This document shows, in pieces, positions 33,539 through 42,268 of a DNA stretch of 64,000 nucleotides (its first letter is position 1; every line of letters starts with the position of its first letter). The stretch is from Candidatus Bipolaricaulis sibiricus. Its GTDB lineage: Bacteria; Bipolaricaulota; Bipolaricaulia; Bipolaricaulales; Bipolaricaulaceae. Below the pieces are notes generated by a model. It ran no database searches. It saw only the letters and a program-made list of their open reading frames with translations, and was not told the DNA's origin. The stretch lies in NCBI GenBank assembly GCA_004102645.1, contig CP034928.1:1637656-1701655 (forward strand). Reading direction: 5' to 3'. The position numbers and the translations under genes are program-made.

Positions 33539-35317
33539 TCAGCCCGCCGTCGGTGGGCTCTCCTCGGGAGCAGCCCTCCCCTCGTGTACCAGCTGCTTCT
33601 CGAACAGGGCGCGGTATGCCGGGCAGCGCGCAAGGAGCTCTTCATGCTTACCCTGACAGACAACCGATCCCTTCTCCAAGAGATACATCTGGTCCGCCAT
33701 ATGGATCGTGGAAAGGCGGTGCGCTACTACGACCAGCGTCGCCCCAAGATCCCGAAGCCTTTCGTAGATCTGCGCCTCGGTCTTCGAGTCCACGCCGGAG
33801 GTCGCCTCGTCCAAGATGAGGATCTTCGGCTTTCGGATCACCGCCCGGGCCAGAGCGATCCTTTGCCTCTCCCCATCGGAGAGCTTCGTCCCCCTCTCCC
33901 CAACGACGGTATCGTACCCCTGGGGCAGCGACATGATGAACTCGTGGATCCCCGCAATCTCTGCGGCCTCCACGATCTCGTCCTCAGTGTGTTCCCCACC
34001 GAGGGCGATGTTGTCCCGCACCGTCATGTTGAACAGGAACCCCTCAGCCGAGGAGAACGCGATCCCCTCCCGCAGGTCCCGCGTCCCGTACTCCTGGATG
34101 GGCCGGCCGTCGATCAGGATTTCGCCCTGTGTCGGCTGGTTGAACCCAAGAAGGAGGGAAACGAGGGTCGACTTCCCCGAACCGCTTTCGCCGACGACGG
34201 CGGTCATCTTCCCGGGCGCACAATCCAAAGTCACACCAAAGAGCACCTCTTTTGTGTCGTACCCTGCGCTGATGTTGCGAAAAGCAACAGCCGGCGAGGC
34301 CGAGAACGGAAGGCCTGGCCTTTCCTCCTCCGGCGGAAGGGCGAGAAGGCTCAACAGCCGCTTCCCCACCGGAATGATCTGCTGCTTGGAGTTGTTCCAG
34401 GCCACCAGCCCCTGTAGCGGCCCGTACAGGTTCCCCACGTACCAAAAGAAAGCGATGACGCTGCCCACGGACGTCCAGCCTCGGAGGGCGAAAACTGCTC
34501 CCACGATGAGGAGAACGATGGCCAGCACCTCGGCCGCCCGGGACAGCGCGGCCTCGGTGAGCTGACCGTACACCGCCGTTCGGCGGACTGAGTTGAACCA
34601 CCGGCTGACGTCCTGCTGAAAACCCAACGTGAAGAACCGCCCTCGATTGAACGCCTTGATGATCCTCAACCCGTCTATCTTCTCACGCAGCGATTCCACC
34701 GCCCTTTCCCATCCCTCCCGCTCGGCGTCCCACGCCATCCGCTGCCGCCAGTTGAGCCACCGGGTGCCGAGGAAGGACAAAGGCAGAATCCCCAAGGTGA
34801 GCACGGCGAGCCGCCACTCGAGCAGGAACAACACGGTGGCGGTCACGCTCACTTGCAGAAAGTTGACCACCAGCATCGGGTACAGGACCACGATGCCCCG
34901 TCCCAAGTACTGGGTGTGGTCGAGGATCCTGGACAGGTACTCCCCTGTCGTGTGCTTCTTGAGCTCGGTGAGGCGAACGGTCTGAAGATGGCCGTAGAGT
35001 TCTACAATGAAGCTCTTTGCCACACGGTTGTAGCTCACCTCAAAGTAGTAGCGCAGGTAGGTCTCGAGGGCCTTTCCGGTGACCACCACCAGCAGCAACC
35101 CCACGACGAGCTGTGGTTGGAAGGACCCCACCCCAAGCCCGTCCACGAACCGCCGAATCAGAAGTGGACTGAGCGCCCCAAGACCTATGCCCGCAAAACT
35201 GAGTACGCCCAGGGCAAGAAGCGTCCTCCACTCCCTGGCTGCCCGCATTCGAATGAAGCGAATGACGTCGGAGTCCCGAATCTCTCCTTCAACCGGAAAC
35301 GGAGGCGATCTACCCAT
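33539..35317 (-). CDS. ABC exporter (fused membrane and ATPase domains), next to a SPASM gene
   Basis: A 592-residue half-transporter. Residues about 20-320 contain six membrane helices; residues about 350-580 are the ATPase with Walker A GESGSGKST, Q-loop region, signature KLSDGERQRIALARA and Walker B KILILDEATSGVD, then the H-loop HRLST. The signature has LSDGE instead of LSGGQ. It most resembles exporters of peptides, lipids or drugs. The ATG at 35315-35317 (GGGGAGG six bases upstream) overlaps the stop of the SPASM frame, so the two were co-translated. Base composition is lower in GC than in the core genes. The inferred cargo is a modified peptide, but no precursor is visible. Confidence 0.88.
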   Translation of the reverse strand: MGRSPPFPVEGEIRDSDVIRFIRMRAAREWRTLLALGVLSFAGIGLGALSPLLIRRFVDGLGVGSFQPQLVVGLLLVVVTGKALETYLRYYFEVSYNRVAKSFIVELYGHLQTVRLTELKKHTTGEYLSRILDHTQYLGRGIVVLYPMLVVNFLQVSVTATVLFLLEWRLAVLTLGILPLSFLGTRWLNWRQRMAWDAEREGWERAVESLREKIDGLRIIKAFNRGRFFTLGFQQDVSRWFNSVRRTAVYGQLTEAALSRAAEVLAIVLLIVGAVFALRGWTSVGSVIAFFWYVGNLYGPLQGLVAWNNSKQQIIPVGKRLLSLLALPPEEERPGLPFSASPAVAFRNISAGYDTKEVLFGVTLDCAPGKMTAVVGESGSGKSTLVSLLLGFNQPTQGEILIDGRPIQEYGTRDLREGIAFSSAEGFLFNMTVRDNIALGGEHTEDEIVEAAEIAGIHEFIMSLPQGYDTVVGERGTKLSDGERQRIALARAVIRKPKILILDEATSGVDSKTEAQIYERLRDLGATLVVVAHRLSTIHMADQMYLLEKGSVVCQGKHEELLARCPAYRALFEKQLVHEGRAAPEESPPTAG

Positions 35318-35687
35318 CGTTTTCCTCCCCACCACGGCTGGTGGTTATCCCCTTATTCATCTTGCCCAACAATCCGATCTTATGCCGTGCAATCACATAA
35401 GCCTTGATCAGGTTCTCCAACGCAACGTCGAAGAACGGCTTCTGGCAGTTGATGTGCTTCCAGCTGCCAGTCATCGCGCGACAGCCTCCATAGCATATCG
35501 GTCCGTATTTGCAGCTCAACGCGCAACGTGGCTCGTAGCCAACACCTTCATACCATTCCCAACCTAGCTCAGCTTGCCCTTGCGGACTCAGTCGGCCAAC
35601 GGGACGCCCTGGATCTTGCCGCTCCGGGTCTATCACTCTAAGCTTGAGTGCCACTAGTACAGCGGTGTGTTCCTCAGCGTCAATCAA
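35310..35687 (-). pseudogene. C-terminal SPASM fragment of a radical SAM peptide maturase
   Basis: The 125-residue frame has the cysteine pattern of a SPASM auxiliary-cluster domain: CALSCKYGPICYGGCRA followed by INCQKPFFD and a C-terminal helix (LENLIKAYVIARHK). These domains follow a radical SAM core in enzymes that modify ribosomal peptides. Here the frame is opened by a TAG just before its first codon, and no radical SAM core with CxxxCxxC lies upstream; instead the sequence changes to a repeat copied from the fnr region. I therefore call it a truncated gene. About 53% GC by eye, below the window average, which suggests transfer. Confidence 0.78.
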
Positions 35688-35713
35688 CTAGCTGAACGAT
35701 TCCATTCATCTTA

Positions 35714-35925
35714 GCGAACGCAGAGGGCGAAGTAGGGTCTAGAACGAGGATTCTTCCGAGAGGAGGACATTCGTCAGCTGAGCTGGCGCAGGTGCTCGAC
35801 GTCCGCAAGGAAGACCCGCGGCGAGGCAACTTCGATCAACCCCTCGGCGCGCAGTAGCTGAACTTCCTCGCACGTCGCCTGCCGGCTCGCTCCGATCATC
35901 TCCGCCAGATCGCGAAGCGAAGGCG
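35714..35925 (-). pseudogene. Duplicated C-terminal piece of the FNR-like gene with its downstream flank
   Basis: This segment is nearly identical to 43294-43505, which covers the last 50 codons of the intact FNR-like gene and about 60 bases beyond its stop. Identity is essentially complete for the first 190 bases and fades towards 35925. It contains no start or N-terminal part and cannot be a gene. It abuts the truncated SPASM frame, so its arrival may have removed the radical SAM core. The sequence between 35926 and 36013 has no recognisable gene. Confidence 0.82.
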
Positions 35926-36013
35926 GGGTGCCAAACCACACTCGGCTCTCCTCGGCATCGCCTCACTCTCTTCCTGGCAGTGCACCGTAGGGCGGAGTGG
36001 CGCTCGGTTCTCC

Positions 36014-36057
36014 TTGACAGTGTGGACTTATTGTCTACACTTGAGGACAGAATGTCC
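36014..36057 (+). promoter_or_regulatory. Promoter with two inverted repeats before the MNT gene
   Basis: TTGACA (36014-36019), 16-base spacer, TACACT (36036-36041) form a near-consensus promoter. TGTGGAC-TTATT-GTCTACA (36021-36039) is an imperfect palindrome overlapping spacer and -10, and GGACA-GAA-TGTCC (36045-36057) is a perfect palindrome across the start codon. This is a typical layout for autoregulation by the winged-helix domain of the gene product. Confidence 0.68.
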
Positions 36058-36639
36058 ACGCAAGGACTGGCTGAGGCCCTCTTCTCACGGACACGCCTTG
36101 CAGTGCTCCGGGAGTTGTGTCGGCCCGGACACCCCGAACTTCACCTACGCGAGATCGCGCGACGCACAGGCTTCGACAGCCGCGGGATCATGCGTGAGCT
36201 CCATCGCCTTGAACAGGTAGGCATTCTCAAGTCGCGAAGAGCAGGCCGCCAGTTGATGTACGCGATGAACCCGAGCTGCAGCATCTGGCCTGAACTGACG
36301 ATGCTCATTACAAAGACGGTCGGAATCGCAGACGTCATCCGGGAAGAGCTCGCTCCACTGGCTGATCGCATCGAGCTTGCGTACGTGTACGGCAGCTTCG
36401 CGGCAGGAGAAGCAGACACAGAGAGCGATGTTGACGTGATGGTCGTAGGTGACGTCGGCATACGTGACCTCGCCACGCCGCTCCGCCGTGCGGGGGAGAG
36501 ATTGGCGAGGGAGGTGAACGCCACCGTGTACTCCCCGCAGGCCTACCGCGACGAGCTAGGTAGACAGGGCAGTTTCGTCGCCCGAGCGCACACGGGGCCA
36601 AGGATCCCGCTTTTCGAAGGGCACGATGGGCCTGGATGA
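36052..36639 (+). CDS. Winged-helix/nucleotidyltransferase (MNT) antitoxin-like protein
   Basis: A 195-residue fusion. Residues about 1-90 are a winged helix (FSRTRLAVLRELC, LHLREIARRTGFDSRGIMRELHRLEQVG), and residues about 105-195 a minimal nucleotidyltransferase with GSFAAGEADTESDVDVMVVG, the GSx(10)DxD active site. In MNT/HEPN systems the MNT partner AMPylates and silences the HEPN toxin; a DNA-binding domain here would also allow autoregulation. The ATG at 36052 has GAGGA five bases upstream. It overlaps the HEPN gene by 14 bases, as expected for a co-regulated pair. Confidence 0.88.
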   Translation: MSTQGLAEALFSRTRLAVLRELCRPGHPELHLREIARRTGFDSRGIMRELHRLEQVGILKSRRAGRQLMYAMNPSCSIWPELTMLITKTVGIADVIREELAPLADRIELAYVYGSFAAGEADTESDVDVMVVGDVGIRDLATPLRRAGERLAREVNATVYSPQAYRDELGRQGSFVARAHTGPRIPLFEGHDGPG

Positions 36640-37093
36640 TCTTGTGCGGCGCCGCCTGCTCCGTCCTCATGTTGCCGACCGAGCCGAGGTCAGATCGCTT
36701 CTTCTCGCAGCGCTACGGCGTTGCGAGGATGCTTCGAACCCATCCGTGCACGCGGAGACGCGTCTTGAGCAAGCCTACCACGCCGTGTTGTCCTGTGCGC
36801 TTGTGGCGCTGCGGGTGAAGGGCTACCGCCCCGGCCGGGGTGCCGGGATTCACGACTTGACCTTGCAGACCCTGGCCGAGACCCTGCAGCTTGAGCCCGA
36901 GCGCATCGACTACTACCAAGCCCTTCGTCGGCAGCGGCACCAGTGTCTGTACGAGGGATTCCGCGCCCTGACGGACGCTGACGTCAACGAAGCTGTCGGC
37001 GAGGCCCGCAGGCTTGTCGGGGAGACGATCAGCTGGCTACATAATCACCATTCGCGAGTCGCACCTGACGACCTTCCCGACGTCATCTCCTGA
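36626..37093 (+). CDS. HEPN-domain protein, probable RNase toxin partner
   Basis: A 155-residue helical protein. The C-terminal half has the HEPN catalytic area with LRRQRHQCLYEG, an arginine-histidine cluster in the position of the Rx4-6H motif (here the spacing is short), followed by a helix rich in acidic residues. HEPN toxins cut RNA, often tRNA. The gene starts inside the last codons of the MNT gene and has GAAGGG before the ATG. Together they form a type VII-like toxin-antitoxin pair. The active-site match is by eye and is not perfect. Confidence 0.8.
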   Translation: MGLDDLVRRRLLRPHVADRAEVRSLLLAALRRCEDASNPSVHAETRLEQAYHAVLSCALVALRVKGYRPGRGAGIHDLTLQTLAETLQLEPERIDYYQALRRQRHQCLYEGFRALTDADVNEAVGEARRLVGETISWLHNHHSRVAPDDLPDVIS

Positions 37094-37178
37094 AGGCGAG
37101 CCATCCGTGCTGGAACACACCCTGCCAACGGGAACCGGCTCAGGAAGCACGGCCGCGAGCGGACGATCGCCGGGGTTC

Positions 37179-37982
37179 TCAGAATCCCTCGAGCCCGTGG
37201 CGACGGGCGCAGCGCTCGAAGCGGACGAGTGCCCACCAGCCCAACGCCACGTAGGCCACGGCCAGCGTCGCCAGGAGTCCGAGCTGGAGGCCCATGGGGA
37301 ACATGGCGGGTGTGCCCAGCCACAGGGCGCGCACGGCGTCGACCCCGTAGGTGAAGGGGAAGAGGTAGGACAGCGGGCGGAGGAACACCGGCAGAAACGC
37401 GATGGGAAAGAACACCCCACCGAGAAGAGGGGCCACATTCCCAGCCAGGCTTAGCAGCGACTCGGCGTCCTTGAAGCGGAGCGTCAGCCCAAACAGCAAG
37501 AACGCCATCCCGTAGGAGCCGATCACCGAGCACAGGAGCACAAGCAGAATACCTCCCACCGCGGCCGCGCCGGGCCATCCGCCAAAGGGCAGCACGAGGG
37601 CAATGGCGAGGATCGAGTGCACGGTCACGCCGAGGAGGCTACGGCCCGACCAGGCGAGGATCATCCCCATGCGGGAAAGGCGTGTCACAAGAAGGGACTC
37701 CAACACGCCCCAGCGCATTGCCGCCCGCAACGAAAACGCGATCGACCACACAGCTTCCACGTAGTTCCAATACACCGCGCCCAGGAGGAGGTACACGGCG
37801 TACCGCGCGGTGCCGGTCGCTTCGGCAAACGCCTCCAGATACCCGAGCTGCTCCCCCCAGTAGCCAAGAAGGAGCGCGGGAAGGGCGAGGAGAAGGGGAG
37901 TGGTGAACGACCCGTAGAACTCCGAGCGGTAGCGGGTCATGATGCGCAGGCTGTAGGCGAGGAACGCGAGCGCCGGCCGCAT
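37179..37982 (-). CDS. ABC-2 type transporter permease
   Basis: A 267-residue membrane protein with about six hydrophobic segments. The N-terminal R-S-E-F-Y-G-S-F-T-T-P region and the C-terminal PLSYLFPFTYGVDAVRALWLG are characteristic of ABC-2 permeases. It is the last gene of a three-gene exporter (ATPase 38739-39698, permease 37984-38742, this permease), starting two bases from the second permease. The cargo (lipid, drug or polysaccharide) cannot be inferred. Confidence 0.87.
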   Translation of the reverse strand: MRPALAFLAYSLRIMTRYRSEFYGSFTTPLLLALPALLLGYWGEQLGYLEAFAEATGTARYAVYLLLGAVYWNYVEAVWSIAFSLRAAMRWGVLESLLVTRLSRMGMILAWSGRSLLGVTVHSILAIALVLPFGGWPGAAAVGGILLVLLCSVIGSYGMAFLLFGLTLRFKDAESLLSLAGNVAPLLGGVFFPIAFLPVFLRPLSYLFPFTYGVDAVRALWLGTPAMFPMGLQLGLLATLAVAYVALGWWALVRFERCARRHGLEGF

Positions 37983-37983
37983 G

Positions 37984-38742
37984 TCAGAACTCCCCCGTGG
38001 TCCCGGCGGCGCGCATCCGCCTTTGGGCGCGCCCCAGAAGCGCCCAACCGGCCACGCCGTAGGCGGCTCCCGAAAGAACGAGCCACAGCAGCTGATCGCC
38101 GACCACCTCTCCCCCGAGAAGCCTGCGGGCTGCTTCGATGCCGTAGCTGAGCGGGATCACCCGCGAGATGATCCACGCCGCCTGTGGAAGGACCTGCGGC
38201 GGCGCGGTCATCCCGGCCAGCCCCCCGAGCACGGTCTGCGTTCCCGCCCCCAGGTTCTCCGCCCGTTTGACCAGCAACACGAGCCCCGCGTAGGCCATGC
38301 AGAAGCCGCCCAAGCCTAAGCCCGTGAGGAGCATCACCCCCATGAACGCCGGCCACGGCAGGGGTAGCGGAATCCCAAAGGCAAACAGCCAGCCGACGAT
38401 CCCCGCGCTGATGTAAGCGTTGGTGAGCATCGCGCCGACCGCCTTCGCCCCAAGCACGGCGAGGAGCGACTTCGGTGTCACCAAGAGCTGCTCCAATACC
38501 CCTTCTTCCATCTCCTCGCCGATCCCGTGGCCCACCTCCCAGAACAAGGTGGAAAGCCAATACCAAAGGAGCAGGCCCACGGCCACCTGCGACTGGAAGT
38601 CGGGCCCGGTCCCGAAAAGCCGTGCCACCACCAGGTGCGGCGCCACGAGGAGCCCCGGGGACAGGGCCAGGTTGACGAGGTCCAATGGATAAGCGCGAAA
38701 GTCGAGGAGCTCCTTTCGCACAAGGGCGGCAAACCCTCTCAT
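37984..38742 (-). CDS. ABC-2 type transporter permease
   Basis: A 252-residue membrane protein starting MRGFAALVRKELLDFRAYP, with six hydrophobic segments and the family pattern VIPLSYGIEAARRLLGGE near the C-terminus. The ATG at 38742 overlaps the stop of the ATPase gene (ATGA) and has GGGGAGGAAGG before it. It forms a heterodimer-type exporter with the permease encoded behind it. Upstream in-frame codons are not family-like. Confidence 0.87.
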   Translation of the reverse strand: MRGFAALVRKELLDFRAYPLDLVNLALSPGLLVAPHLVVARLFGTGPDFQSQVAVGLLLWYWLSTLFWEVGHGIGEEMEEGVLEQLLVTPKSLLAVLGAKAVGAMLTNAYISAGIVGWLFAFGIPLPLPWPAFMGVMLLTGLGLGGFCMAYAGLVLLVKRAENLGAGTQTVLGGLAGMTAPPQVLPQAAWIISRVIPLSYGIEAARRLLGGEVVGDQLLWLVLSGAAYGVAGWALLGRAQRRMRAAGTTGEF

Positions 38743-39698
38743 CCTTCCTCCCCGGTGTCGAACGGTCGGCCGGTGAGCCGAAGGAATGCCTCCCACAGCC
38801 CCGATTCCACGATCTCCACGTTAACCAGGTGCACGCCCTCGGCCTGGATTTGGGCAAGAAACGCCGGCAAGCGGTCCACTGGAGCGGCCAGCGAAAACGA
38901 GCCGTCCCCGAGTTCGTGGACGTGGAGCCCTTCATCCACCTTGGGCCGGGAGCCGAGCGTCAGCACGGCGGTACGCTGCGTTCCAGAACGTGCTTTGATC
39001 TCGTCCGGCGTCCCGTCGGCGAGAAGCTCCCCCTCCTCGATGATGATGAGGCGCGTCGGGAGCCGCTCGGCCTCCAGCATGTTGTGGGTGGCCATGAGCA
39101 CCGTGGTGCCCTCGTCCCGCAGCGCCCGCAGCACCTCCCATACTTCCTCGACACCATGGGGATCGAGTCCTGTAGTGGGCTCATCGAGGATGAGGATTGG
39201 CGGGCGGTGCATGAGGGCCCGGGCGATGGCCAGGCGCTTGCGCATACCGCTGGAGAACTTCTCCACGGAGACGTCGGAAAAGCCCGAGAGGCCGACGAAC
39301 TCCAGCAGTTCCTCGGCCCGAGCGCGTGCCACCCGCCGCGGGATGTCATAGAGCCCGCCGAACAGGAGCAGGTTCTCCATCGCGGTGAGCTTCCAGTAAA
39401 GCGTGCGCTCTCCGGCGAGGACCACCCCGAGCTTGCGGCGCACCTTCGCCGGCTCGCGCAGGGCGTCGATCCCGTCCACCTCGACCTCCCCTCGGCTGGG
39501 AAGGAGGAGGGTGGCCACGATCTTGAGCAGCGTGGTTTTCCCGGCGCCGTTGCGGCCGAGGAGCCCCACGAACTCACCTCGTGCGATTGTGAGGTCGATC
39601 CCGCGCAGGGCCTCGATCTCCCGCCGCACCCCACGGCGGAAGAGCCCGGCCCTCTCGCGCACGATGTACGTCTTCGCCACTCCCCGAAAGCTGATCAT
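38739..39698 (-). CDS. ABC-2 exporter ATPase
   Basis: A 319-residue ATPase with Walker A GRNGAGKTTLL, Walker B PILILDEPTTGLD, and D-loop and H-loop (MATHNM). The signature reads FSSGMRKRLAIARAL rather than LSGGQ, a variant common in the CcmA/DrrA-like family. The C-terminal 90 residues (TLGSRPKVDEGLHVHEL...) are an accessory domain as in DrrA-type proteins. First gene of the exporter operon. The stretch 39699-39910 between it and the IS481-type element holds no gene that I can see. Confidence 0.9.
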   Translation of the reverse strand: MISFRGVAKTYIVRERAGLFRRGVRREIEALRGIDLTIARGEFVGLLGRNGAGKTTLLKIVATLLLPSRGEVEVDGIDALREPAKVRRKLGVVLAGERTLYWKLTAMENLLLFGGLYDIPRRVARARAEELLEFVGLSGFSDVSVEKFSSGMRKRLAIARALMHRPPILILDEPTTGLDPHGVEEVWEVLRALRDEGTTVLMATHNMLEAERLPTRLIIIEEGELLADGTPDEIKARSGTQRTAVLTLGSRPKVDEGLHVHELGDGSFSLAAPVDRLPAFLAQIQAEGVHLVNVEIVESGLWEAFLRLTGRPFDTGEEG

Positions 39699-40244
39699 CC
39701 TGTCTCCAAAGGTCCGGAGTCCCCTACCAGCCCACCGCGCGCTCAGTCTGCCCCAAATGCGCTTGCACTGTCAAGCAAGCCTTTGCGCACGCGAGTGGGT
39801 GCATGAGGGTGGCGTCTCAGTTAAGGTGGGAGCGAGCTTCCGAGACAAGCCCCTTGCACCCTCTAGCACGCACATATCAGATGCTGGCTCAACACGCGCG
39901 CTCTAGCTAGAATGTTCGGTTTCACAGTAGTGTTGGCAGGTGGAGGTACGAGGGGGTAGCAGGAGCGAGGGTCACCGCGGCAAGCTCACCGGGGATCCGA
40001 AAGAAACCTGGGAGGTAGCGCGATGACCCCTGAGGACACGGTACACGGTTTTCGGCTCCATGCACTCCGCCGAGCGGAGGAACTGGGCAACGTGAGCGCG
40101 GCGTGTCGAGAACTCGGTGTCAGCGCCGGGTTAGAACTGACCCACTGGCGCCGGTTTGGTTTTGACCCGCCCCCTGGCCAGGGCAACTTCTCGTCCTGTG
40201 GCAAGGACGGGAGGTGTCCAGAGGAGATGCTGGGAGGCGGGACG

Positions 40245-41465
40245 GTGAAACAGATGTACGAGCTGGCAGGTGGGGGACAGTCGATCCGTGGGATCGCCCG
40301 GAGCTTGGGGATCTCCCGCAACAGGGTGCGCAAGTACCTGCGGTCGCCGCAGGTGCCTACGCCCAGACCACGACCTGGGAGGGTCTCCAAGCTTGACCCC
40401 TACAAGGACTACATCCGGCAGCGGCTGGCGGAGGGGGTGGACAACTGTGTGGTGCTTCTGCGGGAGATCCGCGCCCGGGGGTACGCTCGGGGCCACTCGA
40501 TCCTCAAGGAGTTCGTGAAGCCGTATCGTTTGCCTCGGGCCCCACGGGCGACGATGCGCTACGAGACGGAACCAGGGGAACAGGCCCAAGTGGACTTCGG
40601 GCGCTACCGCTACCTGACCCCAGACGGACAGGAGCGCTGGGTGTGGGCGTTTGTGTGCCTGCTTTCCTGGTCCCGGGCCCTGTACGTGGAGTTCGTGGAC
40701 CGGGCCGACACCCCGACCTTCATCCGCTGTCACGCCCACGCTTGGGAGCACTTCGGCGGTGTCCCCCGGCGGTGCCTGTACGACAACACCAAGCTCGTGG
40801 TGGTGGGCCGAGATGAGGACGGGAAGCCTCGGTGGAACGAGCGGTTTCTCGACTTCGCCTTACGGGTGGGGTTCGAGGTGAAGCTGTGCCGACCGTACCG
40901 GGCTCAGACCAAGGGCAAGACAGAGCGTGGGGTGGGGTACGTGGAGGGGAACTTCTGGCCTGGGGCGCGGTTCACGGACTTGGGGGATCTCAACCGGCAG
41001 GTTCTGGCATGGATCGCCACCGTGGCTGACGTGCGGGTGCACGGGACGACCCACGAGCGGCCGGTGGACCGTGGGGCCCGGGAGCGGCCTCAGCTCGGCC
41101 CCCTGTTGCCCCGGGAGCGCCTGGTGCCGTTCCTGCGTGAGGAGCGCAAGGCAGGCCGAGACGCGTTTGTCCGGTGGAGCGGGTCCTGGTACGGAGTGCC
41201 GTGGCTGTGGGCAGGGAAGACGGTCCAAGTCCAGGCGGACAAGACCACGGTCCAGATCTTCGCTGGTGAGGAGAGGCTTGCAGTGCACCCTCGGGCAAGC
41301 TCCCCCGGCCGGCAGCTCATCGTGCCCGGGCAGTGGGACGGGCTACCGATGGGGGAGGAGAAGAAGCGCCGGAGTCCGGCGGCGCGGCAGCTGGCCACCG
41401 TGGAGGTGGAGGCGCGGTCGCTTGGGGAGTACGCGCGGATCCTGGAGGAGGTGACCGTCCGATGA
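40245..41465 (+). CDS. istA: IS21-family transposase IstA
   Basis: A 406-residue DDE transposase. The N-terminal HTH (SIRGIARSLGISRNRVRKYLR) binds DNA. The rve core has the first Asp in QAQVDFGRYRYL, a second Asp in CLYDNTKLVV and the Glu in KGKTERGVGYVEGNFWPG. A C-terminal beta barrel follows (SWYGVPWLWAGKTVQVQAD). GTG 40245 was chosen because GGGAGG lies seven bases upstream; ATG 40227 has no proper spacing. It overlaps istB by ATGA, the usual coupling. Confidence 0.94.
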   Translation: MKQMYELAGGGQSIRGIARSLGISRNRVRKYLRSPQVPTPRPRPGRVSKLDPYKDYIRQRLAEGVDNCVVLLREIRARGYARGHSILKEFVKPYRLPRAPRATMRYETEPGEQAQVDFGRYRYLTPDGQERWVWAFVCLLSWSRALYVEFVDRADTPTFIRCHAHAWEHFGGVPRRCLYDNTKLVVVGRDEDGKPRWNERFLDFALRVGFEVKLCRPYRAQTKGKTERGVGYVEGNFWPGARFTDLGDLNRQVLAWIATVADVRVHGTTHERPVDRGARERPQLGPLLPRERLVPFLREERKAGRDAFVRWSGSWYGVPWLWAGKTVQVQADKTTVQIFAGEERLAVHPRASSPGRQLIVPGQWDGLPMGEEKKRRSPAARQLATVEVEARSLGEYARILEEVTVR

Positions 41466-42268
41466 TCGCCGTAGCCAAGGCGCGGCAGTACCTAAAGGAA
41501 CTCAAGCTCACCCAGGCGGCCGAGGTGATGGAGAGCCGGCTGGAGGCTGCAGCCCAGAAGGAACTCCCGTACGCCGAGTTCCTGGTGGACCTCCTGGGGA
41601 TCGAGGCCCGAGCGCGTCGCGAGCGGTACCTCACCACACGCACCCGCCTGGCGCACCTTCCGTTCCACAAGACCCTCGAGGAGTTCGACTTCGCCTTCCA
41701 GCCGTCGATCGACGAGCGGCAGGTGCGGGAGCTGGGGACGCTGGCGTTCGTGGGGGATGCGGCGAACGTGGTGTTGCTGGGGCCGCCTGGGGTGGGGAAG
41801 ACCCACCTCGCGGTGGCGCTGGGGCTGCGGGCAATTGAGCAGGGCTACCGGGTGTACTTCGCCCGGGCCCACGATTTGGTGGAGGACCTGAGGCGGGCCC
41901 AGGCCGAGCACAGACTGGATCGCAGGCTTCGGGTGTACCTCGCGCCCAAGGTGCTGATCGTGGACGAGTTCGGGGTGTGGCCGTGCGGCCGGGAGGGAGC
42001 TACCGCCCTGTTCGCCCTCGTGTCGGCGCGGTACGAGCGGGGAAGCATCATCCTCACGTCGAACAAGGGGTTCGCTGAGTGGGGAGAGGTGCTGGGGGAC
42101 GAGGTGGTGGCGACAGCGATCTTGGATCGGCTCCTCCACCACAGTCACATCCTCAACGTCCGCGGGGAGAGCTACCGGCTGCGCGAGAAGAGACGAGCGG
42201 GCTTGTTCGGGCGGGCTGCGGGACGTTCACCCGAGCCTGCAACTGAAAGCGCACGCGAGGAACGATGA
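41462..42268 (+). CDS. istB: IS21-family ATPase IstB
   Basis: A 268-residue AAA+ helper that selects targets and activates IstA. The N-terminal helices (residues about 1-75) precede Walker A LLGPPGVGKTHLAVALG, Walker B VLIVDEFG and sensor ILTSNKGFAEWGE. Length and motifs are typical and intact. The ATG overlaps the istA stop. The C-terminus runs to within 62 bases of the IS21 right end. Confidence 0.95.
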   Translation: MIAVAKARQYLKELKLTQAAEVMESRLEAAAQKELPYAEFLVDLLGIEARARRERYLTTRTRLAHLPFHKTLEEFDFAFQPSIDERQVRELGTLAFVGDAANVVLLGPPGVGKTHLAVALGLRAIEQGYRVYFARAHDLVEDLRRAQAEHRLDRRLRVYLAPKVLIVDEFGVWPCGREGATALFALVSARYERGSIILTSNKGFAEWGEVLGDEVVATAILDRLLHHSHILNVRGESYRLREKRRAGLFGRAAGRSPEPATESAREER

